In this document: one piece after another, positions 1 through 16,168 of the stretch | Layout: each line of letters begins with the position of its first letter | Position numbering within the stretch: the stretch's first letter is position 1 | Origin: Pteria penguin | Lineage: Eukaryota; Mollusca; Bivalvia; Pterioida; Pteriidae | Length of the DNA: 64,000 nt | Assembly: GCA_035048485.1 (NCBI GenBank) | Contig: CM068588.1 | Coordinates: 27,741,118-27,805,117 of the forward strand | Direction of reading: 5' to 3' | The notes under the pieces: model-generated | Databases searched by the model: none | What the model saw: only the letters and a program-made list of their open reading frames with translations | What the model was told of the DNA's origin: nothing | Program-made: the position numbers and the translations under genes

Positions 1-279
1 TCAAATTATCTACTGTGAAGTATTTTTCCCCATATTCTTTCTTGAGTAGTTCGTAGAACGGTCTCCTCTTCAGAAAATAAATTGAACCTATTATTTAAAA
101 AAGTATTCTGAAATTGTGTGCCCTTTTATTCCTGTGTGCTGTACAGAAGATATTTGTATTTGTCATTTATATCAGGAATAGAATCTGAGAAAATACATTA
201 TACCTGCATTATACTGATTAGCATCATATGATACAGTTTAGATATACAATTTTATACTTATTTGATTTTATTGTGAAAG
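1..279 (+). other. Intron of receptor copy A (3' part)
   Basis: AT-rich sequence ending in a splice acceptor at 278-279. By homology with copies B and C this is the intron between the linker exon and the EGF exon; the upstream exons lie outside the window. Nothing else is seen in it. Confidence 0.6.
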
Positions 280-4399
<4,120 letters not shown>

Positions 4400-5150
4400 A
4401 GTAAATGTCAAATTTTACAGTGAATAGCTAAAGCATTGCATTCCTTAGATTAAGAGATAAATTTATTAGAGTTTGTAAATTATACGTTGACGTAAACGTA
4501 GTCGTAGAAATAAGAGTAAGTCTTGTAGATCTGCTTGTAAACAAACAGAAAAAACACTATACCTTACGACATTTAGAAGGAGGTAAAGGACATGAAACTA
4601 TAAGTTATGTCTACTCTTGAATGTACGACTTTAAGACTTAAAGTAAAATTTAAATTTTGCGGAATTGTCATTGCATTTCTATATTTTAAGACAAGTGTGT
4701 ATTGAATACATTTGATATTTGAAACATACATCTGTGTCCTTACAAAGCATGCTGCCCTAATGACTTACAGCTTGGGATACTATGATAGTAACGATGTCAC
4801 AAGATTCCGAATGAATTAGGTTTCTATTTTGAAAACTACTAATATCTTTCATAGTTGGCCTAGTAATGCAAGACACGATGAATACATTAGTCATTTATGG
4901 AACAGTATATCTACAGTAAAAATATTTAATTGCTTTCAGAAGAAATACGCTGTTTTTATAATTTAAACTCATGCTTGAATGAAATAATGAAAGAAAGTGA
5001 TTATTGTGTTGAAGATACTTATAGGTAAATAGATTTGAATGAAATATACTTATACTTATTTATGAAATCAAGATACATACCACTTTGTCCTTGTTTCACT
5101 GTGTATAGCCATTTGAACAGTTAAGGTTATCTTAAGGAGGACACACATAA
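4400..5150 (+). other. 3' flank of copy A, shared with B and B'
   Basis: No coding signal. Parts recur downstream of B (around 18420-19370) and at 24093-25080, for example the block around gaaatcaagatacatacca near 5065. It therefore belongs to the ancestral duplicated unit and probably includes the 3' UTR. I cannot fix the polyadenylation site. Confidence 0.55.
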
Positions 5151-5194
5151 ATCCGTTCACCACAATTATTAAGAAATATTTGTTTAATTCACCG

Positions 5195-5345
5195 TCCTAA
5201 GTCAGTATTGTAACTGTAATATAATCGAATATTTTTGTAATGTTTTTTTCTGTATTTGATTATAATAATGTTTTATGTACACGTCCTTGGTGATTTGTGT
5301 CAAACAGGTTAGTCATTTGTTTTCTATCTTCTCTTTTACCAAATG
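5195..5345. repeat. Dispersed repeat, SINE 3'-end-like
   Basis: Contains the block ccgtcctaag and then tgtccttggtg-like sequence. Similar blocks occur at 12995-13225 and, inverted, near 52955-53035, so this is a dispersed repeat family. Exact ends are not clear. Confidence 0.5.
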
Positions 5346-5786
5346 ATTTAAAAATACTTTATTTATCAATAAATGTGTTAAGTGGTCCAAGCATCATGTA
5401 ATGATGCCATTCAAACGATAATTCAAGAAAAATATTATAAACACTGAGATCGAGATGTTGTAATTTTCTTATTTCCTTTGGTTGTCATCATAACATTCAT
5501 AGCATACCTAGTTTATGTAGTCTAAGATGTAGGAATGTCATTGTGATGGTTCTGTTCACTTCTTCGAAAAGACTTAAATGTAGTCGGTGAAACAATAGAA
5601 CACACATACACGATGTATCGTTTTCTGTAGTTTTGCTTCATGTTACAATCCGTCAGCGATAATATTACACGTTATTAATCAACGATTCCATATGAGAGGG
5701 GTGGCAGGTTATAAGTCAAAATAAAACTATTGGAAGTCGACGTACCCTCATCGCAGTACCCTTATTCAAATATCTTTATCCCCGCT

Positions 5787-6075
5787 TTACCTGAGCGGCG
5801 AATCAGTCTAGTGGTAAAAGTCGCCATGCGAATTGTGTTGGCGGTCGAAGTATTCTGGGTTCGAGCCCAACGTAATTAGTGCATTCATATTTTTCTTTAA
5901 GAAAGATGTGTGTGAAACACAAATGCCCACAGCGGCAACTTAGTCCTTATAAGGCAAAACTCGCAATATTTTACTTTTGATCTGCCCCAGCACAGGGAAT
6001 GTGATGTCAGCGAAGTGCTAGCAATCCTTAGACGAATTTACAGTCCAAGTGAAAACTTAGAATACAAGCTCGCTT
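5787..6075 (+). mobile_element. tRNA-derived SINE, plus strand
   Basis: A tRNA-like head has an A-box-like segment (cagtctagtggtaaaag) and a B box (gggttcgagccc) at about 5858-5869. A unique body with tgcccacagcggcaactt follows. The anticodon arm is too long and no acceptor stem closes, so it is not a functional tRNA gene. Confidence 0.6.
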
Positions 6076-6189
6076 CCAGATGGGCAGAACACCAGTTACT
6101 CCTGCGGATGTTAGATATATTTTTTATATTTCACAAATATATTCCTTGATGTTAGTATTACAATTTTTTGGTGGCATTTCTACTGCACG

Positions 6190-6450
6190 GCTGTTGTGGG
6201 AAGTGGGAAAGGTGTTGCCCGTAAACCTATCAAACACACCAGTTGATGGCAGGTGTTACTCCTATTGACCGTCCTAAGCCGGTCAGAAACCGTTCTGTAA
6301 TTGAAATTTATAAGAAATACTAGATTCGGTCTGCGAAATTTATCACTAGATATATCTTTACAAAGCAGTCGCCGGGATTCTAACATAGACCCTAGCGACC
6401 TCTCAATCTGTAGCCGAAAAGCTAACCACTAATCTATCATCCTATTAGAG
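6190..6450 (-). mobile_element. tRNA-derived SINE, minus strand
   Basis: On the minus strand a tRNA-like head (gattagtggttagc, then a B-box-like gaatccc) at 6365-6450 precedes a body with a gtcctaagccggtc block and a ggaaaggtgttgcccgtaaac block. The second block recurs around 13015. Confidence 0.6.
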
Positions 6451-6639
6451 ATCGATATGTTTAATATAATTAAGTATAAATCGACAAAATTTGATTTTCT
6501 ACCTTTCATCACTATTTTGTATATATTGGATAGTTAGTCTTGGTTTATTTTTAACCCGGATAAGCAAAATTATTGCTTTCGGATTACAATAAACACTTAA
6601 GTATTCATCATATCCACACTAAACTTCACGTATAAGGTG

Positions 6640-6856
6640 AGGATATTTGCCTGATGTATTGCATATAATCTATACCTATGCAACGGACCCTCCCGAAGGA
6701 GTGAAGGATCTTTACGTGCCACGTCTATTGTGGTACAGGCCATCGATTTTCATTGTCTCATCCGAAAGACTGAACACTGGTGTGCCCACGGTGGGAGTCG
6801 AACCCGGACCTCTTGGTTACAAGCCGAACACCTCATCTACTTAGCAATACCGGCTT
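6640..6856 (-). mobile_element. tRNA-derived SINE, minus strand
   Basis: Minus-strand copy related to 32308-32580. Its head contains gggttcgactccca (B box) and a degraded A box. Its body has the gaaagactgaacact and tatgcaacggaccctcccgaagg blocks. The short open frame over it is not a gene. Confidence 0.8.
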
Positions 6857-6859
6857 TGT

Positions 6860-7167
6860 TCATCATCTTTATTCAGTAATAAGCCTATGTGACGCGTTAT
6901 TATTGCAGATGTCGACATCTTTAACAAATTAACTCTCTCTCTAAATTTCTACAAAATATTCTATGTCAGCATAAAAAGATCCGATATGCTAAAGTTTCTT
7001 CACACTATGGTTCTTTTATAGGTGGCAAGCCACTGAATGACAAATTAATATTGCAAAGATACGTAAAACCACGTTTGAAGTCCACAGTCATCAAGTTGCT
7101 CTAAAGACTTTTACGCTTATCAGATATCATTGTCTGTCATGTCGACGTCCGTATTTGATAGTAATCC
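6860..7167. other. Intergenic, nothing recognised
   Basis: AT-rich sequence with no open frame or repeat that I can name. Confidence 0.5.
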
Positions 7168-7366
7168 TTGTTAAGCGTTTGTATTGTGATAATTCAATAT
7201 CATACATTTTACGTACCAGGACGCTATTATATTTACCACCTCAAAAGACCACGAGTTATACTAACTGAAAGGATATCGCGGTCAGCAGGAGATGCTTACT
7301 TCCCTGTGTCACCTGATTCCACCTCTTGCTCCGTATTTAATCAGTTTACTTAATACACACATACAC
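7168..7366 (+). repeat. Direct repeat, copy 1 of 2
   Basis: About 200 bp matches 7610-7832 in the same orientation. Both contain accacctca(a/c)aagaccac, gagttatactaactgaa, an atatcgcgg block and a cacctcttg(c/t)tc block, and both end at ttacttaatacacac. It could be a pair of diverged terminal repeats of a small element or a local duplication. A TA microsatellite lies between the copies (7475-7500). Confidence 0.75.
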
Positions 7367-7609
7367 TTCTCTAGGTTGTAGAATGATAATTTATAACCTA
7401 TGCTAAAGCAATGCTAAAACCTTAAATAGAATATGATAAATGATAAAATAATGAATACGCAGAGCTACAATCAAATATATATATATATATATATATATAT
7501 GGATTTTAATATTAATCAAACACATCCGAATAGAGAAAGGAGAGGTCCAGTGATATCCCACTGTTTTCTTTCCTAAATCTACGTTATGTAATAACTAATA
7601 AACTATTTG

Positions 7610-7832
7610 CAGGTATTTGTACTGTCATTATTCAACATCGCACATTTACTAACCAGGACGTTCTACCGATTGTGACTACGATATTATCGTTACCACCTCA
7701 CAAGACCACGAGTTATACTAACTGAAATAATATCGCGGTGGTAGTGATCGGTCAGCAAGGGATGCTTCTTCCCTGTGTCCATACATTATCCCACCTCTTG
7801 TTCGGTATCTAAGCATTTTACTTAATACACAC
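7610..7832 (+). repeat. Direct repeat, copy 2 of 2
   Basis: Partner of 7168-7366, with small indels. This copy has an extra ggtggtagtgatc block after the atatcgcgg motif. Confidence 0.75.
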
Positions 7833-8300
7833 ACTTCTCTACATTCTTTTTTCCCCACGCATTCATCTTCTTCGCAATATAATCCATTATACTTTAACTA
7901 AAGTATTTCCTTTCTATTGAAAAGCTGTGTGTTTTAGAATAACCATGCATATGTACGTTGTGTTGTAAGTGTGTAGTTGAAATATATGCGATTATGCATA
8001 TATAAATGTATCATTGTATATATCAAATGAAATAATTCCTAATCATACTTACATGTATCTAAATAACAAAACACCTTAATTCATATATAAAAGTTTCTCG
8101 TTCGAACGAGATGAACGATTTACGAGATAATTTCATTAAACAATGAAATTTACCATTAAATCATAATTTTAACCCCAAATGTCTGTTGTATTTAGTTCAA
8201 TCTTCCGTTAGAACAAACGACGAGGAAATATTGTCAGATACATGTCAATGTTAGGTTTATCTCTCATCGTACTTCGATAAAGTCAGTGATTTTCTTTAAT
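7833..8300. other. Intergenic, nothing recognised
   Basis: AT-rich sequence without a convincing gene or element. Confidence 0.5.
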
Positions 8301-8309
8301 AACATATCA

Positions 8310-9230
8310 ATATGTCGCATTATTCTCTCGGTACCTGTCAGTGGTCAGAGATTACTCTAGATACCTACCAATGGTCGTTGACTTTCTCTATTAACTTGCC
8401 GATTGTGCGTCATTTTCTCTTTGTTTAATCTGATGTTTGGTGATTTCGTCTAAGAATCGGCTACTGATCAGCTATTTTCATATACCCGGATCGGGGACAT
8501 ATTGTTTTTGACTTGTATGTCTGTCTGTTTGTATGTTGTTAACCTTCGCCATAACTTCTTAACCGTGAGAGATAGAGACTTCATATCTGGCATGTATACT
8601 TCAAAAAGCCCTTTCAAATTACACCAAGATCATTGACCTTTTGACTTTGTCCTTAATCTTTTGACCTATGTTACAAAATTTGCCCTATTTCGACTTTGTT
8701 GCCGCCGAAGCATTCGTGTTTCACCAACATCTTTTTACTGTTTATTAGTCGATGCTTTGTGAATTTCTTTTCGTACCTGCCAATGGGGAGTTTTTCTGAT
8801 ATACAGATAGTCGGTAATTAGTTCTTGGTACCTTCTTTTGATTGGTAGAACTCTGCAATTGATCGGTGATTCCATCCCGGTATCCGTCGAGGTTCGATAA
8901 TATTATTTCTAGGTACCTGATGAACACAATTAACTCTGGGTATCTGTCGATGGACAGTGATTTACAATGAACAATGAGTACCTGTCGAAGGACAATGATC
9001 TTTTCTGTGTATCTGTTGATGGACAGTGATTTACTTTCGGTATCTGTCAATTCTTTGGGTGCATCTTAATGGTTGGCTATTTACTCTGGATATCTCCCGA
9101 TGGTCGTTGAGGTACCTGTCGATGGTCGGTTTTTTGCCCTGGGTACCTGCTGATGGTCACTGGTATACCTGCTAATTGTCCATGATCGATGAATTACTTA
9201 GGGTACCGGTCGTTGGTCGCTTATTGTAGC
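8310..9230. repeat. Degenerate tandem array upstream of copy B
   Basis: Irregular units of about 30-45 bp are built around acctgtcgatggtc(g/a)gtgatttactct. The array is interrupted at 8480-8715 by another repeat. The same unit forms a cleaner array at 54030-54850, upstream of copy D, with a few units near 22995-23060, upstream of copy C. The open frames over it are not genes. Confidence 0.85.
8480..8715 (+). repeat. Dispersed repeat (cccggat...ttgacctttt type), copy 1
   Basis: Shares an ordered set of blocks with 36805-37210: cggggacatattgtttttg, gagggatagaga-like, ttcatatctggcatg, agccctttcaaat, gaccttttga, and gccgccg near the end. It is a dispersed family of unknown class. Confidence 0.75.
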
Positions 9231-9239
9231 TCTCTTAAA

Positions 9240-9600
9240 TTTCACCACGGTCACTTACCTCATGACCTTGACTGCGACCTTTCACATACATTTCAAAAAC
9301 TGTAACTTTATTATTGTAACTTTTGAATCGTAAGGTATGTCTTTCAATTTTCACATGTGTATTTCTTGTGACAAGACCTTTCCGTCGCTACAATAATGTT
9401 TGACCTGGTGACCTTTGACCTACATTTCGAACATTAGTTATAACTTTAAAATCGTAAGAAGTAGGGATTTCATATGCGTATTCCCATGGGGTGGGGTGTA
9501 ATCAAGATATAAGACATTGCATAATTTGCCTCATTTGGACTATGTTGAAACCGTTGTCAATTCCAAAATAAATGTCAAACATACGATACTTAATGAATAA
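9240..9600. repeat. Related dispersed repeat, degraded
   Basis: Contains tgaccttgactgcgacctttcac, then two blocks in which tgacctttgacctacattt is followed by cgtaag(a/g)agta. It appears to be a second degraded copy of the family at 8480-8715. Confidence 0.5.
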
Positions 9601-10311
9601 ATATATGAATAAATAATTAATTTATTTCTTGTTTTTATGTAGTTCACACGCACATACAGAGCTTTGATTTTATTAGATAAAAGGAATTCGTGGCATTTGT
9701 TTTAGTAATTATTAAATCATATACGGGCATATTTTGTGGTAATAAAGAGAACAAATGTTAAGCCATTAAAATGTGCATTAAATAAGTAACGCTATAAATA
9801 GAAAAAGTGATTCCTTAAATTATATGTATATTTCCGCCGTGCTGAGGTGCCATGTATTTGTTCACGTGACGGCCACTGCAAACATCGGAAAACGCAGTGC
9901 CGTTACTCTGCTCACTAGCATGAATGTAAATATTTACTGTCATTTTCATAATACTAAACAACTCCCAATATTTTCAGTCTACATGAGCGGAATTTTAAAC
10001 CTCCAATGTATCCTGGGATATTTCAAGCTATATCTGTCATAATCCTACTTATTTTTGTAAGTGATCCCGCCTTATATATATTTGTCATAAATGGAACATG
10101 TACACATAATTGAATAAGAAAGCGATATCTTGACTATTTAAGACGTAGTAAAGGAGAAAAACTAGGACCAATGATACTATCGCCAAAAAATATATATTTC
10201 CTGGTTTCTCCACAAACAACGATGCGTGTACTTACATAAAAATCGATCGTTTCCACCTTTTTGGAGATCGTGCATAAATTCATTCACATCTACGAAGTTT
10301 AACGGAAAACA
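9601..10311 (+). promoter_or_regulatory. 5' flank of copy B
   Basis: Immediate upstream region of the copy B start codon. It resembles the flanks of C (around 26400-26750) and D, for example the tattttcagtc block at 9970 and near 26495. No TATA box can be assigned with confidence. The short frame starting near 9824 is not supported. Confidence 0.45.
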
Positions 10312-11544
10312 ATGTATTTATTCAGTGATGTTTGTTGCATTTTATGTTTTATAAAAGCCATGTATTTATTCCAAATTTTCGCTATTTCGAGGTAAGATAA
10401 CTCAAGGAGTATTGTAAGTTTACTTTATTATGTTATAGTATTTACATTTACATGTTTGTATTGACCTTTTAGTACATAGAAATAATAAGATCATGGCATG
10501 AAATGTAACACTGATGCTCCGTATGAGGTCCAGTTTGTATTCATGTCCGAGTGAGAGTCAAGTTGTATGATTGGCCCGACCAAGTGTCATGTTCTGTGCA
10601 TGAGATATATGTTGATTGCATGGTTATGGAGTTGTGAGAAATGTGCGATTTAACAATATAAGTTTGCATTATTTCACGATAAATTTGTGCTATGCAGTTA
10701 TGTTTTTAGAGAAGCCGGTTGGCTTTCGTGTAATAACCAATGAAAAATTACGTATGATGAGTGTCGTTTTCTTTTGATTTTGGGATTACTGATTACGATT
10801 TAGTACCTACCAACATGAGTAATTTTCAAAAGTGATTTTTACATTTATTCAACTGACAATGAGATTCAAATGTGTAAAATATTGCTTGAATTTTCAATTA
10901 GAATATTTCTTATTACTTTCTCGCCATTTTATTCACTACATTTTGAAATAAGAGCATTTGAAAATTTGACTTAAGAATATTCTCAGTTTAAAATTCTTTA
11001 TGGTCATGAAGCCAGAGTCCGAGTAAAACACATGTTGTGTGCATGGTCCGAATGAGATACATCATGCGTGCATGGTCCGACTGAGATCTGTGTTGTATAT
11101 TCGGTCCGAGTGAGACACATGATATGTGCATGATCCGAGTGAGATCTGTGTTGGATGTTCGGTCCGAGTGAGATACATGATATGTGCATATCCCAAGTGA
11201 GACACGTGTTGTGTGCATATTCCGAGTAAGATCTGTGTGGTATTCATGGCCCGACTGAGACGTGTGCATAGTCCGAGTGAGATGCGAGTTGTATGCATGG
11301 TCCTAGTTAGACACACTGTACGATTACTATGCATCTTGATTGCATGGTTATTGAGTTAAATAGATACATATTCTATATATGAGTCGAGAAAATTCCGTGG
11401 TATATGCATGGTTAGAGTGAGACACATGTTATATGATTACTTACGGAATTTCAGGCAGGCAGCATTTCTTGCCTTGAATGGGAAATTCGACTTCGTGTCC
11501 CAGTCTCCTTCGTATGTTCATGCGTGTATATTTATGTTTTTACC

Positions 11545-11640
11545 TCCTCGATTCGAAAGGTTGTTGCAGGACTTTTGCAACGGGTGTTGCATGCAACCAT
11601 GGACGCCTACTCCTCCCGGGCACCTGGTCTCACCTTGATT
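11545..11640 (-). repeat. Inverted fragment of the 20368/57384 repeat family
   Basis: On the minus strand it carries gagaccaggtgcccggga followed by gttgcatgca, matching the core of the repeats at 20368-20650 and 57384-57665. Confidence 0.65.
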
Positions 11641-11864
11641 TTATTGGGGTTCGCATTAGTCTGAATATGACACTAAACACGATATCGTTCCATTTATTCC
11701 ATGGTCTATGAGATATGGTTTACCCTTCGATACTTCTTCGTTTTTTACTTAAGTGATATTTTTGTTCTAAGCATGATTTGTGTGAGATCCATTTTGAATG
11801 CTTGTTTTGAGTAAAATACATGTGTGCGTGGTCCCAATAAGATCCATGTTATATAAGGGGTGAA

Positions 11865-12640
11865 ACGATACTGTTATCTCACGATACGATACGTATTGCG
11901 ATACAGGATCTACGATATGATACGCATCTTGATATACTTTGACTATAGAAATATATAAATGCTTCCACTAGTTTTAATTACACTTCAAAGCTTGTGAGAA
12001 GGATTATTTTTTTACGAATGTTGAAGCATTACAATGTCATATTCTTTTTTTTTTTTTCAAAAAGATCAGCATATGTCATAACAACATTATCTAAAGCAAT
12101 AAGATGACCTATGGATATTGTTATGGAAAGCGCCAGAACAAATCGGACAGGAAGTTTGTTCCCGAATGCCTCTTGGAGGCGTATAGGCCCTATGCTTCAG
12201 ATTGTGATGTCTGTTTAGCAGGCTTACGATTACACCCAGATACATCGATGTCTAGATGATGCCGCGTCATGTGCGTGGCCATGTCTGAAGTGTGTCCCGT
12301 TTTGTAGGATACGTTCGTGACACAATGCTTAAATGTTTAAAAGTCTTTTAAAGGAATTTTCTTCACCATCTGATATGGTTTTGAACCCAAAATGCTCCCA
12401 TATCTTTGACCTATACGTCGAAGGCGGAGCTTGCAGCTCGACCGGTTTCGACGCCTTAATTATGGATATAACGAAACGAACCAAAACGGACGCGATGTAA
12501 ATCTAAGCAAAAAATATTTCGCTCAAACAAATCCGTATGCGAACCGTTACCATACCATTTGCACCCTCCACTTACCGTGAACCGAACAGAGGCATGTGTA
12601 CCGCGGTATACCGTCAAACAGTATATCGTTTCACCCTTGT
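11865..12640. other. Intron 1 of B, mixed sequence
   Basis: Contains a small cluster of acgatacgatac-type units at 11875-11935 and a poly-T tract at 12043-12058. No gene is supported. Confidence 0.45.
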
Positions 12641-12994
12641 CAGTTGTATAAATCGTGCGAATAAGATATATGTATGTGCAATCCAAATGAGATACACGTT
12701 ATTAAGATGGTACAATTGCGATACATGCTGTATACACAGTCTGAGGGAAGCACATGTCCTATGAAAAGTCTATGCATGGCCCCGAATTGTATGCATGATC
12801 TAAATGAGATATATATTTGCACGGTCTGAGTAAGGTGCATGTTGTATGCATGTTCGGGGTGACATATATGTATGCACGGTCCGATTTCACTTTTACAATA
12901 TGAAATTGTTTTTATATTATTCTATATTCTTCTTAAGAAACCATGTTGATCCATATTCTCTATATGGAGAAATATTGATAAATTTTTAAATGAT

Positions 12995-13225
12995 TGTGCT
13001 GCTTTTGCAGTAAGTGGGAAAGTGGGCGCCCGTAAACCGGTTAACCACACCAATTCAGTAACGTTTATTACTTCAAATGACCGTACTAAATCGGTATCCC
13101 AGCACAATCGGATATATTTGTAATGTCGTTTTTCCGTATATATTTTACTATTATTATTTGTGTGCATGTCCTTGGTGTCAGACAGCTTTGTCAGATGTCT
13201 TCTGTTTTCTCTTTTTCAAAACAAC
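12995..13225. repeat. Dispersed SINE-body-like repeat
   Basis: Contains agtgggaaagtgggcgcccg, a gaccgtactaaatcggt block and tgcatgtccttggtg. These correspond to blocks at 6190-6300 and 5195-5345. Confidence 0.55.
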
Positions 13226-15335
13226 ACTTTCAATGATGGATTTTATACGAAAATATATCATTGTTTAATAAAACATTTGATCCTCATTGTGATAAAACAT
13301 TAGAATCGCAAATTATTGGCACCAAATTGATTCCTTTGTAATTACCAATTTGATCGGTAACTATGCATGGGCTGTAATTGTTGAAGACTGAACTAATAAA
13401 TATTACAAAATATATACATGAATTGATTTTGTACACCATATGCGTATTTTGACATTTTACGTCTCTTCAGTGAGATGTTCATTGCCGAAATGTGGAAATA
13501 GAAAGAATAAATATTGAAGAGCAAACTCAGTGCCAAGTATTCTAAGTATTTAGAGTGATATTCACTTTGTATGCATTGTTCGACTAAGTTGTATGCATTC
13601 TTTAAATGAATTCCATGTTGTACGTATGGATAACCCAAGTGTAAAACATGAATGTATGGTCCGAATGAGATGCATTTTGTGCATGGCCCAAGCGGGAAAC
13701 ATGTTTTATGCATGATCCAAGCGAGAGACTTGTTTTGTGCATGGTTCAAGCGAGGGACATATTTTATGGACGGTTCGAGTGAAATCTATGTTCTATGGAA
13801 GGTCCGAGCGAGAGATGTATTCTATGAGTGGTCGGAGTGAGATATATCTTGTAAATTCCGTATGCAGAATTAGTTGGGTATTAAAAAGTGTGGTAGCTTC
13901 AAATGATTTGTTAAAATACTAAGGCATAGAATGAACACTGTAGAGGTAAATATTTTCCAGTTAATATCACACGCGCTAAACCTAACTTAACGGCATTCTA
14001 TCTAAGGCCTCCAAATTTAGGATCATGACATTTTATGATATTCTTGTGCATGATGACTTAAAGTACCGTGTTCTCAAATGCATAAAATTCTACAATCTAA
14101 ACCAATTAGTCAACAAATCAATGAAAGAATAATAGACCTTTTACTTAGTGATTGAGCTGTAATATGTAAGATATTGATCAAAGAATGGCAATGGAATTGC
14201 ACCATTAAATTTTTCTCAACTTGTAACGTAACTCCAGCAGGTAGTACGCAGTACTCTATATTCAAATGTCTTTTTCAGTAACTGTAATACAAGCAAAACT
14301 ATCATGAATGGAATAAATGAAGGTAAGTAAGTGAAATAATGTATGAATGTATATTAAGTATGGATATAATAAATGTAAAGAAATATAGACGAGTCTCAAA
14401 TTCGTACACCGTATGTGCACTTCGACAGTTGCCTCTGCAATGATTCTCTAGGCCGAACTGTGGAAATCCAAAGAATAGATATTTGTAGAGCAGACAAATT
14501 ACCAAACAGTACTGAAAGTAAGACCCAAAGAATCAATCTAAGGGCACGAAGAGGTAGGCATGACGGAGATACACCTTAGCCTCAGAATAACTTACAAACT
14601 TTAAAATATTTATTTAAAATATGAATTATATATTCAAAGTCAATACAGAGGCACTGATGGCTTCGCTTCTGATACTCTCGGGAACAAATAGTCCACCAGC
14701 AGATATTAAAGGGACTGCGATACATTCCATATAACATTTGTTCACATTTATTGTGACTATGCATTGTGGAACTATTTCTTTTTCGTCTTTGTGTTCCAGA
14801 CATTAATTGTTAGTGTTGCTAGTCATACAGGACTCATTAATTAATCAGGGGTTCATAGTTTGGACTTTGTGTCAAATAATGTCCATCATGGTACCTAGAT
14901 GCCAGAGTGACATTGAATTTGCAGTAGTATTAGATACGTGGTCATATTGTGTAAATGGTGCAGTAAATATAAGTGCTTCTGTACTGACAAAATTACTTTT
15001 ATGAAAATCTTCAACCATAGCTCTATTCTGAGAAAGTGTTTTTCACGTTGATGTTTTAATCAGTTTCATCTTAGCTTTCCTTAGCAATGGCCTTTGCCTC
15101 ACTGAATTGTTGAAATGAGCACATGGTGCAATTAACCATAAGTATCATCACAAGTATATATTTTTCTATATTCATTATTACCACTGGGTGTTAATAAATA
15201 TAATTAGTGTTTCTGTACTGTCTAGAAATTAATGGCCATAAATATGTTAATTACCTTTGTATATTATTTTTATTTACAATATATTTACTTTCGTTATCTA
15301 CATTATCATGCTGCCATATTATTTTACTGTAACAG

Positions 15336-15473
15336 GATGCCCATTAGGTAGGATTGGTACAAATTGTACAGAGATATGTCCTACAATGTATTACGGAGCT
15401 GGCTGTGAATCTAAATGCAATTGCTAACTACATGAATTCTGTTCACCAGAATTCGGATGTATATTTCTAAAGG
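15336..15473 (+). pseudogene. EGF exon of copy B with in-frame stop
   Basis: 138 bp, phase 1 to 1, with intact acceptor (15334-15335) and donor (15474-15475). It reads CPLGRIGTNCTEICPTMYYG, then GCESKCNC and a TAA at 15425-15427. The rest still aligns with EFCSPEFGC. Length and splice sites equal those of copies A and C. Confidence 0.85.
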
Positions 15474-15961
15474 GTGAGGGATTTTCAGTTTCTAATTTGA
15501 TTTTGAGGGGTCTGATTATACGGATTTTCAGATGAATCTGTATTATACATTTCTTTCAGACATGAGTTCATATAATGATCCCCATAAATAGTCTTATTAT
15601 TTTCAACTTATTCTGAAGCTGATTGGCAATTTTTACATTAAGTGTGTGTTGAAAAGTTTTTATCGTTTTATTGGGCATCCATGGGTATAAGGGAATGTAA
15701 AAACATAAATCATTTATACCCCCTTTATATCTTATATGTTTGCTGGTTCACAATACCATAACATCTTGATATGTCAATGCTTGATAGTTTACTTTGAACC
15801 ATTTACAGTAGATGTGTAAAATAATACTTTTCCCGCGATAACAATATGTTCTTTCACATAAATGCACCATCAATATGCATGGGATCAATATAACTTTCCT
15901 TAAAATTATGATACTCTATTAATATATATTTATATATACAACTACTCTCATATAACAGCAT

Positions 15962-16168
15962 ATGTGTGTTCGTTTATGCACACGTATGTCTGTAAGTAGG
16001 AACTACAAATTCCTATTTATAATCCTGAGTAATCGTTTAATTTCATTTTCGAAGGGAGTCGTACATATGCCATTTTGTGGTATGCATTACTTGTTACATG
16101 TATCCTTGCAATCGGCGTTGTCATCTTCATCATTCAGCGGCAATATTGGTAAGATTTATCAGCTCTAG
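15962..16168 (+). other. TM exon surroundings of copy B
   Basis: The TM exon 16055-16148 (94 bp) lies here; an open frame starting at 15962 crosses it in a different frame and is a shadow. The true frame follows from phase 1 at the acceptor and from identity to the copy A TM exon. Confidence 0.7.

Larger units (their letters stand above)
10530..13860. repeat. Degenerate 'gtccgagtgaga' repeat clusters in intron 1 of B
   Basis: Clusters of a roughly 35-45 bp unit (tgcatggtccgagtgagata plus variable sequence) lie at about 10545-10620, 11010-11330, 11400-11440, 11770-11860, 12655-12890 and 13560-13850. One unit of the same type stands at 56420-56450 in intron 1 of copy D, with matching sequence after it. 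This repeat therefore predates the duplication and expanded in B. Confidence 0.85.

Noticed and set aside
7168..7832. LTR retrotransposon with two short LTRs
   Set aside because: Only about 240 bp between the repeats, no TG..CA ends, no primer-binding site seen; kept as a direct repeat pair.
8745..9050. Minus-strand 101-residue frame
   Set aside because: Lies entirely in the degenerate tandem array.
10988..11334. Minus-strand MHTSxSD-type repeat proteins
   Set aside because: Frames over the gtccgagtgaga repeat in an intron; they shift between units.
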